Shown here: piece by piece, positions 43,656-53,368 of the stretch
How the letters are laid out: each line of letters begins with the position of its first letter
How positions within the stretch are numbered: the first letter of the stretch is position 1
Notes under the pieces: generated by a model
Seen by the model: the letters and a program-made list of their open reading frames with translations, nothing else
The model's database searches: none
What the model was told of the DNA's origin: nothing
Assembly: GCA_028355575.1 (NCBI GenBank)
Contig: JAOMSY010000006.1
Location: 1 to 64,000 of the forward strand
DNA length: 64,000 nt
Source: Francisellaceae bacterium
GTDB lineage: Bacteria; Pseudomonadota; Gammaproteobacteria; Francisellales; Francisellaceae
Direction of reading: 5' to 3'
Translations under genes and position numbers: made by a program

Positions 43656-46253
43656 CTATATCTCCCTTTTAACTTCATAGGTTTCAAAAACTTCAATTTG
43701 ATCACCAGGTTTAACATCATTATAATTTTTAACCCCAATGCCACATTCAGTATCTTTCTTAACCTCTAACACATCTTCTTTAAAGCGTCTTAGTGACTCT
43801 AATTTTCCTTCATAGATAACTACTTGGTCCCTCAGAACACGAATAGGATTATTCTTTTTAATGACGCCTTCAATGACCATACAACCAGCGATTGCACCAA
43901 GCCTAGAAGAGCGGAAGACATCACGAACATCTGCTATTCCAATGATTTTCTCTCTAATCTCTGGAGATAACAATCCTTCCATTGCTTGTTTAACGTCATC
44001 AATTAAGTCATAGATAATGCTATAGTAGCGTATTTCAACACCCTCTTGCTCTGCCAATTTTTTTGCTGTGCTATCAGCACGAACATTGAAACCAAATACA
44101 ATTGCTTGGGACGCCGAAGCTAATGTTATATCAGATGATGTTATAGCACCGATCCCACTGGAAAGAATATTTACTTTAACATGTTCACCAGATAACTTAA
44201 GCAATGAGTCACATATTGCTTCTACTGACCCCTGAACATCTGCTCTTATAATTAATGTTAATGTTTGTTGTTCACCTGAATCACCCATGCTGTCAAATAA
44301 ATTTGAAAGCATCGCTGTTTGTTGCTTCGAAAGCTTATCATGTCGCATTTTATCTTGTCTAAATGATGCAACCTCTTTTGCTTTCTTTTCATTGCTTACA
44401 ACAGTAAATTCATCTCCTGCACTAGGCACACCTGATAAGCCAATTATCTCGACAGGAGAAGATGGTCCAGCAGATTTCACTACTTGCCCTTTATCATTTG
44501 TAATATTTCTGACACGCCCGAATTCTAGACCTGCAATTACCATATCACCTTTATTTAGTGTTCCGCTTTGTATTAATACTGTAGAGACTGGACCACGTCC
44601 TTTTTCTAATTTTGCTTCAACAACTACGCCAGTTGCATTTCCATCAACAACGGCTTGTAGTTCTAATACTTCTGATTGAAGCAATATACTATCTAATAAG
44701 GTATCAATGCCTTCTCCACTTTTTGCGGAAACATGAGTAAAAATAACATCTCCACCCCAGTCTTCAGGTATAACATCATGCTGAGATAGTTCATTTTTAA
44801 CACGGTCCGGATCAGACTCTTCTTTATCAATTTTGTTAACTGCGACAATCATTGGTACGCCAGCAGCTTTAGTATGCTCTATAGCCTCTATAGTTTGAGG
44901 CATAACACCATCATCTGCGGCAACAACCAAAATAACTATATCTGTACAACTTGCTCCACGAGATCGCATTGCTGTAAAGGCTTCATGACCAGGTGTATCA
45001 AGAAAGGTAATATCACCATGTTCAGTTGTAACTGAATAAGCACCAATATGTTGCGTAATACCGCCAGCCTCACCAGATGTAACATTTGCCTTACGAATAT
45101 AGTCAAGTAATGATGTTTTACCATGGTCTACGTGACCCATAATGGTTACAACTGGCGCTCTTGAGACAGTATCCTTGTCAGTACGGTCTACAATAATTTC
45201 ATCTTCAATGGCATCAGCTTTAGTTAGTCTATATTCATAGCCCATTTCTTCTAATACTAATGTAGCTGTTTCCTGATCAAGGTTCTGATTTTGCGTGGCC
45301 ATTACACCAATTTTCATTAGTGATTTTATTAATTCTGTTGATTTAATTGCCATTTTAAGTGCCAAATCACTCACTGATAATTCTTCAGGTAAGTCTATAA
45401 CTCTTAATATTGGCGCAGATGGTTGAACAAATTTTTGCACTTTAATTTTATCCGTATTAATTTTTCTATTAAGCTGTTTCTTTTCAAGAACTTTTGCAGC
45501 ACGTTTTTCTTGTAACTCATCTTCATCTAAATCTGCATCATCAATCAATTGTATTTCTTTTAATGACCTTTTTTTCTTGCCTTTGGCACGCTTAACTTTT
45601 TTTACTTCTTCAAGCTTTTTAATGTCATCATCTTCTGTATCATCTTCAGATTGTTTCTTGTGATGTGATTTTTTATGTTCGTGTTTTTTCTCTGATTTAT
45701 TTTCTTCTACTTCTTGAGTTTTTTTATCATCCTTTTTAGCAGAAGCAGGGATATTTGAGGGTAAGGCAAATTCTTCTTCTTTTTCCTCTGATACATTTAT
45801 ATCTTCAACTGCTTTGTCAGCATTTAGAATCTCTTCAGGTTTTTCAATTGGTTCAGGCTGAACTTCAACTGTATCTTCCTCAATGACTTCATTTTTATCA
45901 ATATCAATAGGAATATTAGAAGGTATCTCAACTTTTTCAGGCGTTTTGAGCTCTTTGTTTAACTCAACAACAGGTGCTTCTTTTTTTAATGAGATTTTTT
46001 TCTTTCGAACTTCAACATTAACTTTAGATGTTTGGCCTGCATATTGCAAAGTACTGGCTGGTTTCTTCAAACTCACCTTTTTAGGGGATTGCCCACCACT
46101 CTGGATGTGTGCCAATAATTTATTTTTCTCAGCATCTGATATCACATCATCACTAGAACTTTTATTAACACCAGCTGCCTTCAATCGCTCTAAGAGCACA
46201 CTATCTGTAACACCGACGATTTTTGCTAATTGTTTTATAGTAGTATTAGACAT
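43656..46253 (-). CDS. infB: Translation initiation factor IF-2
   Basis: The 865-residue protein starts with an IF2_N helix domain ([25 protein letters not shown]). A long Lys/Glu-rich disordered linker follows (about 60-260, including a His/Lys-rich patch near 185-205), then a second IF2_N-like domain ([32 protein letters not shown]). The G domain has [16 protein letters not shown] (about 372-387), DTPGHEAF and NKIDK. It ends in the domain that binds fMet-tRNA. It brings initiator tRNA to the 30S subunit. It sits between nusA and rbfA in the expected order. Confidence 0.97.
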   Translation of the reverse strand: MSNTTIKQLAKIVGVTDSVLLERLKAAGVNKSSSDDVISDAEKNKLLAHIQSGGQSPKKVSLKKPASTLQYAGQTSKVNVEVRKKKISLKKEAPVVELNKELKTPEKVEIPSNIPIDIDKNEVIEEDTVEVQPEPIEKPEEILNADKAVEDINVSEEKEEEFALPSNIPASAKKDDKKTQEVEENKSEKKHEHKKSHHKKQSEDDTEDDDIKKLEEVKKVKRAKGKKKRSLKEIQLIDDADLDEDELQEKRAAKVLEKKQLNRKINTDKIKVQKFVQPSAPILRVIDLPEELSVSDLALKMAIKSTELIKSLMKIGVMATQNQNLDQETATLVLEEMGYEYRLTKADAIEDEIIVDRTDKDTVSRAPVVTIMGHVDHGKTSLLDYIRKANVTSGEAGGITQHIGAYSVTTEHGDITFLDTPGHEAFTAMRSRGASCTDIVILVVAADDGVMPQTIEAIEHTKAAGVPMIVAVNKIDKEESDPDRVKNELSQHDVIPEDWGGDVIFTHVSAKSGEGIDTLLDSILLQSEVLELQAVVDGNATGVVVEAKLEKGRGPVSTVLIQSGTLNKGDMVIAGLEFGRVRNITNDKGQVVKSAGPSSPVEIIGLSGVPSAGDEFTVVSNEKKAKEVASFRQDKMRHDKLSKQQTAMLSNLFDSMGDSGEQQTLTLIIRADVQGSVEAICDSLLKLSGEHVKVNILSSGIGAITSSDITLASASQAIVFGFNVRADSTAKKLAEQEGVEIRYYSIIYDLIDDVKQAMEGLLSPEIREKIIGIADVRDVFRSSRLGAIAGCMVIEGVIKKNNPIRVLRDQVVIYEGKLESLRRFKEDVLEVKKDTECGIGVKNYNDVKPGDQIEVFETYEVKREI

Positions 46254-46268
46254 GTTTTCGTCTCCTTT

Positions 46269-47750
46269 TTATTTCTCTTCTTGTGAGAACCAAGGTGCTC
46301 TGGCTCTTAGAATAATTTCACCAATCACTTCAGCTTCTGCATCAACAATATCAAGGATATCGTCAACAGACTGCTCTGCCAAATCTTCTTGGGTTATAAT
46401 ATCATTTTCAGCTAATATATTCGCAAACTCTTCAGTCATGCCTTCAAGTGCTAATAGGTCTTCGGCTGGTCTTCTATCGTTTGATAATGCCTGTGTCAAT
46501 AATGCTGTTTTAGCTCTTTCTTGAAGCTCTTGAACAATCTCAATATCAAAGCCTTCAATTTTAAGCATTTCGTCTGGGTCCACATAGGCAACTTCATCTA
46601 ACGAAGAAAAGCCTTCTTCAACTAAAACTTCAGCGATATCACTTTCAACATCTAACGAAGAAACAAATTTTTCAACTATCTTTCTTAGCTCTACTTGCTT
46701 ATTTTCTTCAGCTTCAGATTCAGGCATGATATTTAACACCCAACCGGTTAACTCAGAAGCAAGCTTAACATTCTGTCCACTTTTTCCAATTGCAATAGAT
46801 AATTGATCTTCTTTAATGGCTAGGTCCATTGAACCACGATCTTCATCCTGAATAACCGATACAACCTCCGCTGGAGAGATTGCATTAATAACATATTGTG
46901 CTGGATTATCATCCCACAAGACTATATCAATTCTTTCACCATTTAGCTCATTGATAATAGCTTGAACTCGTGAACCTCTCATACCTACACAGGCGCCAAC
47001 AGGATCAATGCGCCTATCATTCGATTTAACCGCAACTTTAGAGCGAGACCCTGCTTCACGAGCGATATTAACGATTTCCATCTCTTGTTCTGCAATCTCT
47101 GGCACTTCTAACTCAAACAAAGCATGCAGCATTTGTTTATCAGCCCGGCTTAATATTAAGTTATGTCCTTTTGTGTCTGGATCAATTTTTATTAGGCAAG
47201 CACGTATCTTGTCATTAATTCTAAAAATTTCTTTTGGAACAAGCTCAGAACGTGGTAACAGTCCCTCTGCATTATCACCTAAATCTACAATTAAAAACTC
47301 CCTAGTAACTCGCTTGACCTCACCAAAGAGTATCTTACCCAATTTACTTTTGAATTTAAGCATGCTCTTTTTACGTTCTGCTTCGCGAACCTTAGTAACA
47401 ATCACCTGTTTGGCGGCTTGTGCTGCTATTCTACCAAACTCTGCTGCTTCAATATCTTTAGTAATAATATCGCCAACCTTAACATCAAAGCCTCTTTCTT
47501 GTGCTACGTCAACGTACATTTCTGTTTCTTGGTTCTCAACAAAATGATCTTCATCAACAACTGTCCATATTCTCTGAGCTGAGTAGTCGCCTGTATTGCG
47601 ATCTATAGATACCTTAACATCCATATCCTTGGCATACTTTTTACAAGTAGCCATTGCCAATGCTTCTTCCATAGCAGCAAAAATAATATCTTTATCAACA
47701 CTTTTTTCATTTGCAACCGATTCGATCACTAACAACAAATCTTTACTCAT
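46269..47750 (-). CDS. nusA: Transcription termination/antitermination protein NusA
   Basis: The 493-residue protein has the RNA-polymerase-binding N-domain (SKDLLLVIESVANEKSVDKDIIFAAMEEAL), an S1 domain (GEVKRVTREFLIVDLGDNAEGLLPRSE), two KH domains (RIDPVGACVGMRGSRVQAIINELNGERIDIV and a GKSGQNVKLASELTG loop), and two acidic C-terminal repeats (about 365-490). The two acidic repeats are the gammaproteobacterial form. It controls pausing, termination and antitermination. It follows rimP by 17 bases. Confidence 0.97.
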   Translation of the reverse strand: MSKDLLLVIESVANEKSVDKDIIFAAMEEALAMATCKKYAKDMDVKVSIDRNTGDYSAQRIWTVVDEDHFVENQETEMYVDVAQERGFDVKVGDIITKDIEAAEFGRIAAQAAKQVIVTKVREAERKKSMLKFKSKLGKILFGEVKRVTREFLIVDLGDNAEGLLPRSELVPKEIFRINDKIRACLIKIDPDTKGHNLILSRADKQMLHALFELEVPEIAEQEMEIVNIAREAGSRSKVAVKSNDRRIDPVGACVGMRGSRVQAIINELNGERIDIVLWDDNPAQYVINAISPAEVVSVIQDEDRGSMDLAIKEDQLSIAIGKSGQNVKLASELTGWVLNIMPESEAEENKQVELRKIVEKFVSSLDVESDIAEVLVEEGFSSLDEVAYVDPDEMLKIEGFDIEIVQELQERAKTALLTQALSNDRRPAEDLLALEGMTEEFANILAENDIITQEDLAEQSVDDILDIVDAEAEVIGEIILRARAPWFSQEEK

Positions 47751-47767
47751 CTAAATATACTCCATAA

Positions 47768-48226
47768 CTACCAGCTATATGATACGGTCATTCTATCAAT
47801 ATCTAAAAAGTCCACAACTAAAGGCTGATTTTCAAATTCAAAGTTTAATTTATTAGCAGCCAAATCTACAGACTCTAATGATACTTTAAAATTCTTACGA
47901 CCATTTATCGGGCTAAATAACTTAAGTTTAAATCTACTACCTTCTCGACCAAGGCATTGCTCTATATTAAATATACGGCGATTCACACCTGGCGATGATA
48001 TCTCAAGTGTGTATCTAGAGGACATAACATCTTCAACATCAAGAAAAACACTTATATCTTTACCAACACTCTTACATTCGTCCAGAGTAATACCATCTGG
48101 CTTATCAATAAATATTTGTAGAACTTTAGTATCTTTAAGGCCCTGCTGTACTTCTAATCCCCAAAAGATACAATCCAGTAATTCAACTTGTTCTCTTATT
48201 TTTTCAACTAAATCACTATTCAGCAT
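47768..48226 (-). CDS. rimP: Ribosome maturation factor RimP
   Basis: About 152 residues from the ATG at 48226 (start MLNSDLVEKIREQVELLDC). It has the N-domain with LQIFIDKPDGITLDECKSVGKDIS and YTLEISSPGVNRRIF, and the Sm-like C-domain. It helps 30S assembly. The frame is also open upstream into the tRNA-fMet gene, but the product of that extension is just translated tRNA sequence, so 48226 is the true start; GGGA lies about seven bases before it. It opens the rimP-nusA-infB-rbfA run. Confidence 0.95.
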   Translation of the reverse strand: MLNSDLVEKIREQVELLDCIFWGLEVQQGLKDTKVLQIFIDKPDGITLDECKSVGKDISVFLDVEDVMSSRYTLEISSPGVNRRIFNIEQCLGREGSRFKLKLFSPINGRKNFKVSLESVDLAANKLNFEFENQPLVVDFLDIDRMTVSYSW

Positions 48227-48241
48227 ACTTTTCCCAGGTAC

Positions 48242-48266
48242 AAAAAAAGGACCATCTGGTCCCTTT
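48242..48266 (-). terminator. Intrinsic terminator between tRNA-fMet and rimP
   Basis: On the minus strand, AAAGGGACC and GGTCCTTTT pair in a nine-base stem around the tetraloop AGAT (48257-48254), and the T-run is at 48248-48242. It lies just after the tRNA and 16 bases before rimP. It would release the tRNA transcript while letting a fraction of polymerases read through into the rimP operon, as terminators between metY and rimP do in E. coli. Confidence 0.75.
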
Positions 48267-48288
48267 ATATAAAAAATATAATGTGAAT

Positions 48289-48365
<77 letters not shown>

Positions 48366-48378
48366 TCAACTGATCGTC

Positions 48379-48407
48379 ATCTTACATTTTTATGAATCAA
48401 AATGCAA
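48379..48407 (-). promoter_or_regulatory. Promoter of tRNA-fMet and the rimP operon
   Basis: On the minus strand TTGCAT (48407-48402), a 17-base spacer, and TAAGAT (48384-48379). Transcription would begin near 48372, about seven bases before the tRNA 5' end. No other clear promoter lies between the tRNA and rimP. Confidence 0.5.
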
Positions 48408-48501
48408 GCACTAAACATTAATATTACATTCCTGCATTTAATATATTTTCAATTCATAATTGAATAAACTTACAACCATATTAAATATAACAACTATTGT
48501 C

Positions 48502-49140
48502 ATGACAATATTTTCAAAACTAATCGTCATTGAAGGCTTAGAAGGAGCTGGGAAAAGCACAATCATTCAAAAACTCAAAGACTATACAAATACACTAACC
48601 TCTAGACACTATCTCTATACCCGTGAGCCAGGTGGAACATATTTGGCCGAAAAAATTAGAAATATTGCTATTGAGTCTAACGATAATGAGTCATTATGCG
48701 ATGAAAGCGAATTATTATTAATGTATGCTAGTCGTATGCAACATATTAATCATTTGATTATTCCGACCCTAATGGATCAAAAGTTTGTTATTTCTGATCG
48801 CTTTTATTTGTCTACTTATGCTTATCAGGGTGGTGGACGTCAGATAAATATGGATATTATAGACGGCATACACAACAGTCTTATGAAGAATATATGTCCT
48901 GGTCTTACCATATATCTCGACATCTCACCAGAAATAGGTTTAAAACGTATACAAATTAGAAATAACATTGATCGGATTGAATCAGAGAAAGTTACTTTTT
49001 TTGAACGGGCCAGAGAAGTCTACTTAACCAAAATTAAAGATGAAAATAATTATGTAATTATCGATGCGTCAAAAAATATTACAACCGTATGCCAAGATGT
49101 ATTAGACGCCTTTATTAAATACACAAATAAATTCTCCTAA
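48502..49140 (+). CDS. tmk: Thymidylate kinase
   Basis: About 212 residues from the ATG at 48502. KLIVIEGLEGAGKSTII is the P-loop, YTREPGGTYLAEKIR binds the dTMP phosphate (DRY-equivalent DRFYLSTYAYQG follows), and YLDISPEIGLKRIQIR leads into the LID region. It phosphorylates dTMP to dTDP. The frame is open back to a TTG at 48460, but the chosen ATG gives the family N-terminus; neither has a good ribosome-binding site. It is divergent from tRNA-fMet; holB, its common partner, is absent. Confidence 0.93.
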   Translation: MTIFSKLIVIEGLEGAGKSTIIQKLKDYTNTLTSRHYLYTREPGGTYLAEKIRNIAIESNDNESLCDESELLLMYASRMQHINHLIIPTLMDQKFVISDRFYLSTYAYQGGGRQINMDIIDGIHNSLMKNICPGLTIYLDISPEIGLKRIQIRNNIDRIESEKVTFFERAREVYLTKIKDENNYVIIDASKNITTVCQDVLDAFIKYTNKFS

Positions 49141-49200
49141 TCTTACACTTAAACAAAATACATTGCTAAATTTATATATATTCTATAATTGATTATTTTC

Positions 49201-49698
49201 ATGATGCATCGATGTATTCTAATTATTAAGACAATTTTGCTCAATATTTCCCTTTTCGCTACACCTATTAATTACCCAGAGTGGGCAGACACAATCGAGA
49301 ATATATACATCCCAAAATTTTGTGGGTATTCAGCATGTATTCTTATAGATAATAGCCGGGACCCATATGATGCAAATTTTTATAAACAAATTCAATCTAT
49401 TGATAAACTTTGGATATTAGAAAGTGCGGAATTATTATCCAAGAACTCACTAAATACAGAAAAAAATACACGAGATTATATTCCTAATGACTATGATATT
49501 AATGTATCTTCAACTGAAACACTTGCTGCAATTTATGAATTAGAACAAATTAAAGAAGATAATTTTTTTATAGACAACAAAGAAGAATATAACTGGAACG
49601 TGGGTCCAAATAGATTGCAAATATGTGAGTATATCCGTTGTAATGGAAATTTACCGTTGCAAGTAAAAGCAACTTTAGAATTAAAGTTGCCTAAGTAA
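49201..49698 (+). CDS. Unrecognised secreted or periplasmic protein with two CxxxxC pairs
   Basis: I do not recognise this protein. From the ATG at 49201 it has about 165 residues: a hydrophobic N-terminus (MMHRCILIIKTILLNISLFA) that looks like a signal peptide, then an acidic, Asn/Ile-rich body. The mature part has just four cysteines, in two equally spaced pairs, FCGYSAC near the front and ICEYIRC near the end, which could form disulfides in the periplasm. No lipobox is seen. The frame is open back to a TTG at 49189. Its stop codon (49696-49698) touches the last base of tRNA-Asp, which reads the other way. It has no obvious partner gene; tmk upstream is 60 bases away. Confidence 0.55.
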   Translation: MMHRCILIIKTILLNISLFATPINYPEWADTIENIYIPKFCGYSACILIDNSRDPYDANFYKQIQSIDKLWILESAELLSKNSLNTEKNTRDYIPNDYDINVSSTETLAAIYELEQIKEDNFFIDNKEEYNWNVGPNRLQICEYIRCNGNLPLQVKATLELKLPK

Positions 49699-49775
49699 TG
49701 GCGGACCGGACGGGACTCGAACCCGCGACCTCCGGCGTGACAGGCCAGCATTCTAACCAGCTGAACTACCGGTCC
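49699..49775 (-). tRNA. tRNA-Asp (GTC)
   Basis: The 77-base gene with encoded CCA has anticodon GTC in the loop CTGTCAC, acceptor stem GGACCGG/CCGGTCC with discriminator G, and a GGTTCGAGTCC T-loop. It follows tRNA-Thr by only three bases on the same strand, so both come from one precursor. Confidence 0.97.
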
Positions 49776-49778
49776 ATA

Positions 49779-49854
49779 TGGTGCTGGCAGTAGGACTTGA
49801 ACCCACAACCTGCCGATTACAAGTCGGCTGCTCTACCAGTTGAGCCATGCCAGC
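49779..49854 (-). tRNA. tRNA-Thr (TGT)
   Basis: The 76-base gene with encoded CCA has anticodon TGT in the loop CTTGTAA, acceptor stem GCTGGCA/TGCCAGC with discriminator A, and a T-loop GGTTCAAGTCC. It is first in the Thr-Asp tRNA pair. Confidence 0.97.
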
Positions 49855-49869
49855 AACGCATGTGTGATA

Positions 49870-49897
49870 ATTATATGAATCTACTTAAATAAATCAA
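49870..49897 (-). promoter_or_regulatory. Promoter of the tRNA-Thr/tRNA-Asp transcript
   Basis: On the minus strand TTGATT (49897-49892), a 16-base spacer, and a perfect TATAAT (49875-49870). Transcription would start near 49863, nine bases before mature tRNA-Thr, a typical short tRNA leader. Confidence 0.65.
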
Positions 49898-49962
49898 GTA
49901 AAATTTAACAGTTTTAGTAAATTCGGCTATTATATTTTTGTTATTTTAAACAAAGGGTACAT

Positions 49963-50325
49963 ATGACTCAAAATATAAATCAGGTTGGTAAAATTTATGA
50001 ACGCCCTTGGGGTACATATAAAACAATCGAAATGGGCGAAGGGTTTCAAGCAAAAATCATTACTGTCATCCCTGGTGGCAGACTTTCATTGCAAAAACAT
50101 TTCAAGCGGGCTGAACACTGGGTTGTAATTAAAGGGCAACCAACTATAACGATTGATCAACACACACAAGAATATAATGTGAACGATCATCTCTATATTC
50201 CTATCCAATCAATTCATCGCTTAGAAAACTATACAGATAGTGAAGTCGCTATCATTGAAGTTCAAGTTGGCAGTTATTTAGGCGAAGATGATATTGTGCG
50301 CCTCGATGACATCTATAAAAGATAA
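49963..50325 (+). CDS. Stand-alone mannose-6-phosphate isomerase-type cupin
   Basis: The 120-residue cupin matches the C-terminal isomerase domain of bifunctional type II PMI/GMP enzymes. It shows RPWGTYKTI at the front, KRAEHWVVIKGQPTITID with the metal His residues, IPIQSIHRLEN, and the ending GSYLGEDDIVRLDDIYKR. In the fused enzymes this part interconverts fructose-6-P and mannose-6-P; the GDP-mannose pyrophosphorylase part is absent here. It may be a free PMI. No other sugar-nucleotide gene is in the window. It ends two bases before the POT transporter start. Confidence 0.85.
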   Translation: MTQNINQVGKIYERPWGTYKTIEMGEGFQAKIITVIPGGRLSLQKHFKRAEHWVVIKGQPTITIDQHTQEYNVNDHLYIPIQSIHRLENYTDSEVAIIEVQVGSYLGEDDIVRLDDIYKR

Positions 50326-50327
50326 GC

Positions 50328-51770
50328 ATGATCATTAAAAATGAAAAACAACCAGCTGCATTATACTGGTTATTTATGGTTGAGCTGTGGGAACGATTTG
50401 GCTTTTATACTATTCAAACCATTGCAGTATTATATTTATCTAAGGGTTTGCATTTTTCTGATGAAAAATCACTATTAACCATTGCGGCATTGAATGCCAT
50501 GTTATATTTAACTCCCGTTGCTGGTGGTATTGTAGCAGATAAAATTATTGGGTATCAACGAGCGATTTTAATTGGAGGCTCTTTACTCTCACTCGGCTAT
50601 TTATCTATGGCAATACCTGAATCATGGTACTTTTTCGTTGGTTGCGCCATTCTTGTTGCAGCTAATGGATATTTCAAACCAAATGTATCCGCTATAGTTG
50701 GTGACTTATATCAATATGATGACCCTAGAAGAGACGGTGGTTTCACCATTTTCTATATGGGGATAAATATAGGTGCTTTAATGCCATCTTTATTTATTAA
50801 TATTGTTATTGATAGCTATGGCTGGCAGTCTGGATTTTTTATTGCCATGATAGGTATGCTGCTAAGTATTATTATTTTCTTATTAGGTAGACGTTTTTAT
50901 TATTATTGTGGGCAAATACCTAAAGATAGCATCTTAAAACAAAAATGGAAGAAAACAGTATCTATACTTTCTATTTCAACAATAGCTATCATTATATTCG
51001 CATTCTTGCTATTGAAAAGCCCATTTTGGTTAAATATTGCAGTTGTATCTATTAGTGTTTTATCCTTAATTTATGTTTTATTTTTAACGATCAGACTCGA
51101 ACGGGTAGCTCGAAACAGAATGGTTGCTTGTCTGATTCTTATTTGTTTCTCAATCTCATTTTGGATGCTCTACAATCAAACTTTTGGATCACTCATGCTT
51201 TTCGCTGATAGAAACATGATTCAATCCTTTTTAGGTATACCAATTTCAGCTGAAAATACACAATTCTTCAATCCTTTCTTTATAATTGTTCTTTCGCCTA
51301 TTTTAGCAAAGCTCTGGATTCGATTAAGCAAACATGATTTAAATCCAACTATCGCCTATAAATTCAGCTTTGGTATTTGGTTTATTACATTAGGTTTCGC
51401 AATACTGTGGCTTGGTATAAAATATTTTTCTAACAATGGATTAACATCTTCTAGCTGGCTAGTTGCAAGTTATTTTCTACAAACCACAGCTGAACTACTA
51501 ATATCTCCTGTAGGCTTGGCTATGATAACTGTATTAGCCCCAAAGCATTATGTCAGTATGATGATGGGCATGTGGTTTTTATCTAATACGGCTGCATTTT
51601 CACTTAGTGGTTTACTGGCTTCACTTACCGCGGTACCAACTGGTACTTCACTTATATCTTCTTCAATGATATATGCACATGGTTATGGTGTCTTTGCATT
51701 GATCTCACTGTTCTTTGCGGTACTTAGTCTAATCTGTGCACCTTATATAAATCGCTTAACCAATAAGTAA
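50328..51770 (+). CDS. POT-family proton-dependent oligopeptide transporter
   Basis: The 480-residue protein has about 12 or more transmembrane segments and the proton-coupling motif ELWERFGFY in the first helix (E-x-x-E-R-F). The PTR2 signature region is FTIFYMGINIGALMPSLF (about 140-157), and the C-half has LNPTIAYKFSFGI and SPVGLAMITVLAPKHYVSMMMGMWFL. It imports di- and tripeptides with protons, as DtpA-type proteins do. It lies two bases after the cupin gene, so it shares its transcript. It is the intact relative of the broken copy at 14266. Confidence 0.92.
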   Translation: MIIKNEKQPAALYWLFMVELWERFGFYTIQTIAVLYLSKGLHFSDEKSLLTIAALNAMLYLTPVAGGIVADKIIGYQRAILIGGSLLSLGYLSMAIPESWYFFVGCAILVAANGYFKPNVSAIVGDLYQYDDPRRDGGFTIFYMGINIGALMPSLFINIVIDSYGWQSGFFIAMIGMLLSIIIFLLGRRFYYYCGQIPKDSILKQKWKKTVSILSISTIAIIIFAFLLLKSPFWLNIAVVSISVLSLIYVLFLTIRLERVARNRMVACLILICFSISFWMLYNQTFGSLMLFADRNMIQSFLGIPISAENTQFFNPFFIIVLSPILAKLWIRLSKHDLNPTIAYKFSFGIWFITLGFAILWLGIKYFSNNGLTSSSWLVASYFLQTTAELLISPVGLAMITVLAPKHYVSMMMGMWFLSNTAAFSLSGLLASLTAVPTGTSLISSSMIYAHGYGVFALISLFFAVLSLICAPYINRLTNK

Positions 51771-51895
51771 TAATTTTATAACTATAAGTCTTATTGGCTC
51801 CATACTAAAGCGCGATATCATTCATATAATATCTTATTAATAAATAACTATAAGTGAGTTTATGATTACAGAAGTGTATAGAAGAATAGTAGTTA

Positions 51896-53353
51896 TTAGC
51901 TCGGATAGATAATGTTAACTGCTTCAGTCAAGTAGATTGGGAATACACCAAATAAGAATATAATTAAGCAGTTCACTGAAATAGCAATATAGTTTACTTT
52001 GTTAACTGGAATAAGCGTTGTATCAATTGGGTTATCAAAATACATTACTTTGATAACACGTAAGTAATAAAAAGCGGCGATTACGGATATAATCAGCGCA
52101 TAGACTGTTAAAATATAATGCCCGTTCTGCATTAATGTATTAAGCACCATCAGCTTGGCAGTAAATCCTGCAAATGGAGGAATTCCAGCCATCGAAAATA
52201 AAACAATTAACATCATAAATGCTAACCAGGAATTTCTTCTATTCAACCCTGCATAATCCTCTATTTTATCAGCCTCAAACCCTTCTCTTGTAAGTAATAA
52301 GATTAATCCAAAACCACCGGCAGCCATAACTGCATAAACAATTATATAGTACATGCCAGCTGCATAACCGATATTATCACCCATTGCTAATGCTAATAGT
52401 ACAAAACCAATATGAGAAACAGTTGAATACCCAAACATCCTCTTGATATTCGTTTGGACTAGCGCGACTAGATTACCCATTAACAGCGATATAACAGCAA
52501 GGACCAATAATACTTGTCGCCATTCTGGTTCATACATCGGTAACATTACTGTCAAAACAGTTACTAAAAAGCCAAAAGCAGCCAATTTTGGTACTGTACC
52601 TAAATAAGCTAATACCGCATTTGGTGTTCCTTCATATACATCTGGTATCCACATATGAAAAGGAGCAGCACCCAGTTTTAAGCATATTGCGACAATCATA
52701 AACACCATAGATATCAACATAACTGTTTTATATTCACCAGCACCGTTGGTGGATAAATAATTAGCAATTTGAAGAATATCTAAATGCCCAGTAATACCAT
52801 AAAAGAAAGACATCCCATACAACAATATACCAGATGCAATTGCACCCATTACAAAATATTTTATTGCTGCTTCACCATTCTGAGTCTTGAATGTTCGTAT
52901 GGCAATCAATGCATAAATCGGAAGAGACATAAGCTCTAAACCAATATACATAGTTAATAGACTGCTTGAAGAAATAAGTACCATTGCACCAAGGACAGAG
53001 CATAAGATAAGTAAATAGTATTCACCATCCTGCATCTTACGTTTTTTTAAATAAGTGCGAGAATATGCAAAGACTAAGAATGTAATAAAATATACAAATC
53101 CTTTAAGCAAAATTTCTAAGTTATCAATATAGAACTGACCATGGAAAGCTAATGCTTTTTCTTCATTAAAGTAAAGCCAACCTAATACACCAAGCACAAC
53201 TAATGTTAGCTGAGATAGGATATAAGTTATATTGCGGTAAATTTTTGCAAGCGTAATATCTGCCATCATGATGACGATGATCATCAATAATAAAAATATT
53301 TCTGGTAAAACAGGTATTAAGCTAGAAAATGTTATAGCTGATGTACTACTCAT
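51896..53353 (-). CDS. nuoN: NADH-quinone oxidoreductase subunit N
   Basis: The 485-residue, 13-14 helix antiporter-like subunit carries the conserved GLELMSLPIYALIA near residues 130-143 (key Glu), a mid-helix Lys in FKLGAAPFHMWIPDVYEGTP (here CLKLGAAPFHMW), and the TNIKRMFGYSTVSHIGF helix. It is one of three proton-pumping modules of complex I. It is the last gene of the operon. The 125 bases after it show no clear terminator. Confidence 0.96.
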   Translation of the reverse strand: MSSTSAITFSSLIPVLPEIFLLLMIIVIMMADITLAKIYRNITYILSQLTLVVLGVLGWLYFNEEKALAFHGQFYIDNLEILLKGFVYFITFLVFAYSRTYLKKRKMQDGEYYLLILCSVLGAMVLISSSSLLTMYIGLELMSLPIYALIAIRTFKTQNGEAAIKYFVMGAIASGILLYGMSFFYGITGHLDILQIANYLSTNGAGEYKTVMLISMVFMIVAICLKLGAAPFHMWIPDVYEGTPNAVLAYLGTVPKLAAFGFLVTVLTVMLPMYEPEWRQVLLVLAVISLLMGNLVALVQTNIKRMFGYSTVSHIGFVLLALAMGDNIGYAAGMYYIIVYAVMAAGGFGLILLLTREGFEADKIEDYAGLNRRNSWLAFMMLIVLFSMAGIPPFAGFTAKLMVLNTLMQNGHYILTVYALIISVIAAFYYLRVIKVMYFDNPIDTTLIPVNKVNYIAISVNCLIIFLFGVFPIYLTEAVNIIYPS

Positions 53354-53368
53354 AACGTTATCATTTCC

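Noticed and set aside
49699-49854. tRNA-Thr/Asp pair as an island attachment site
   Set aside because: No integrase gene, no duplicated tRNA 3' end and no mobility gene are visible on either side.
51778-51855. Twelve-base direct repeat ATAACTATAAGT at 51778-51789 and 51844-51855
   Set aside because: AT-rich, short, and without an inserted element or terminator between the copies; chance is likely in this base composition.
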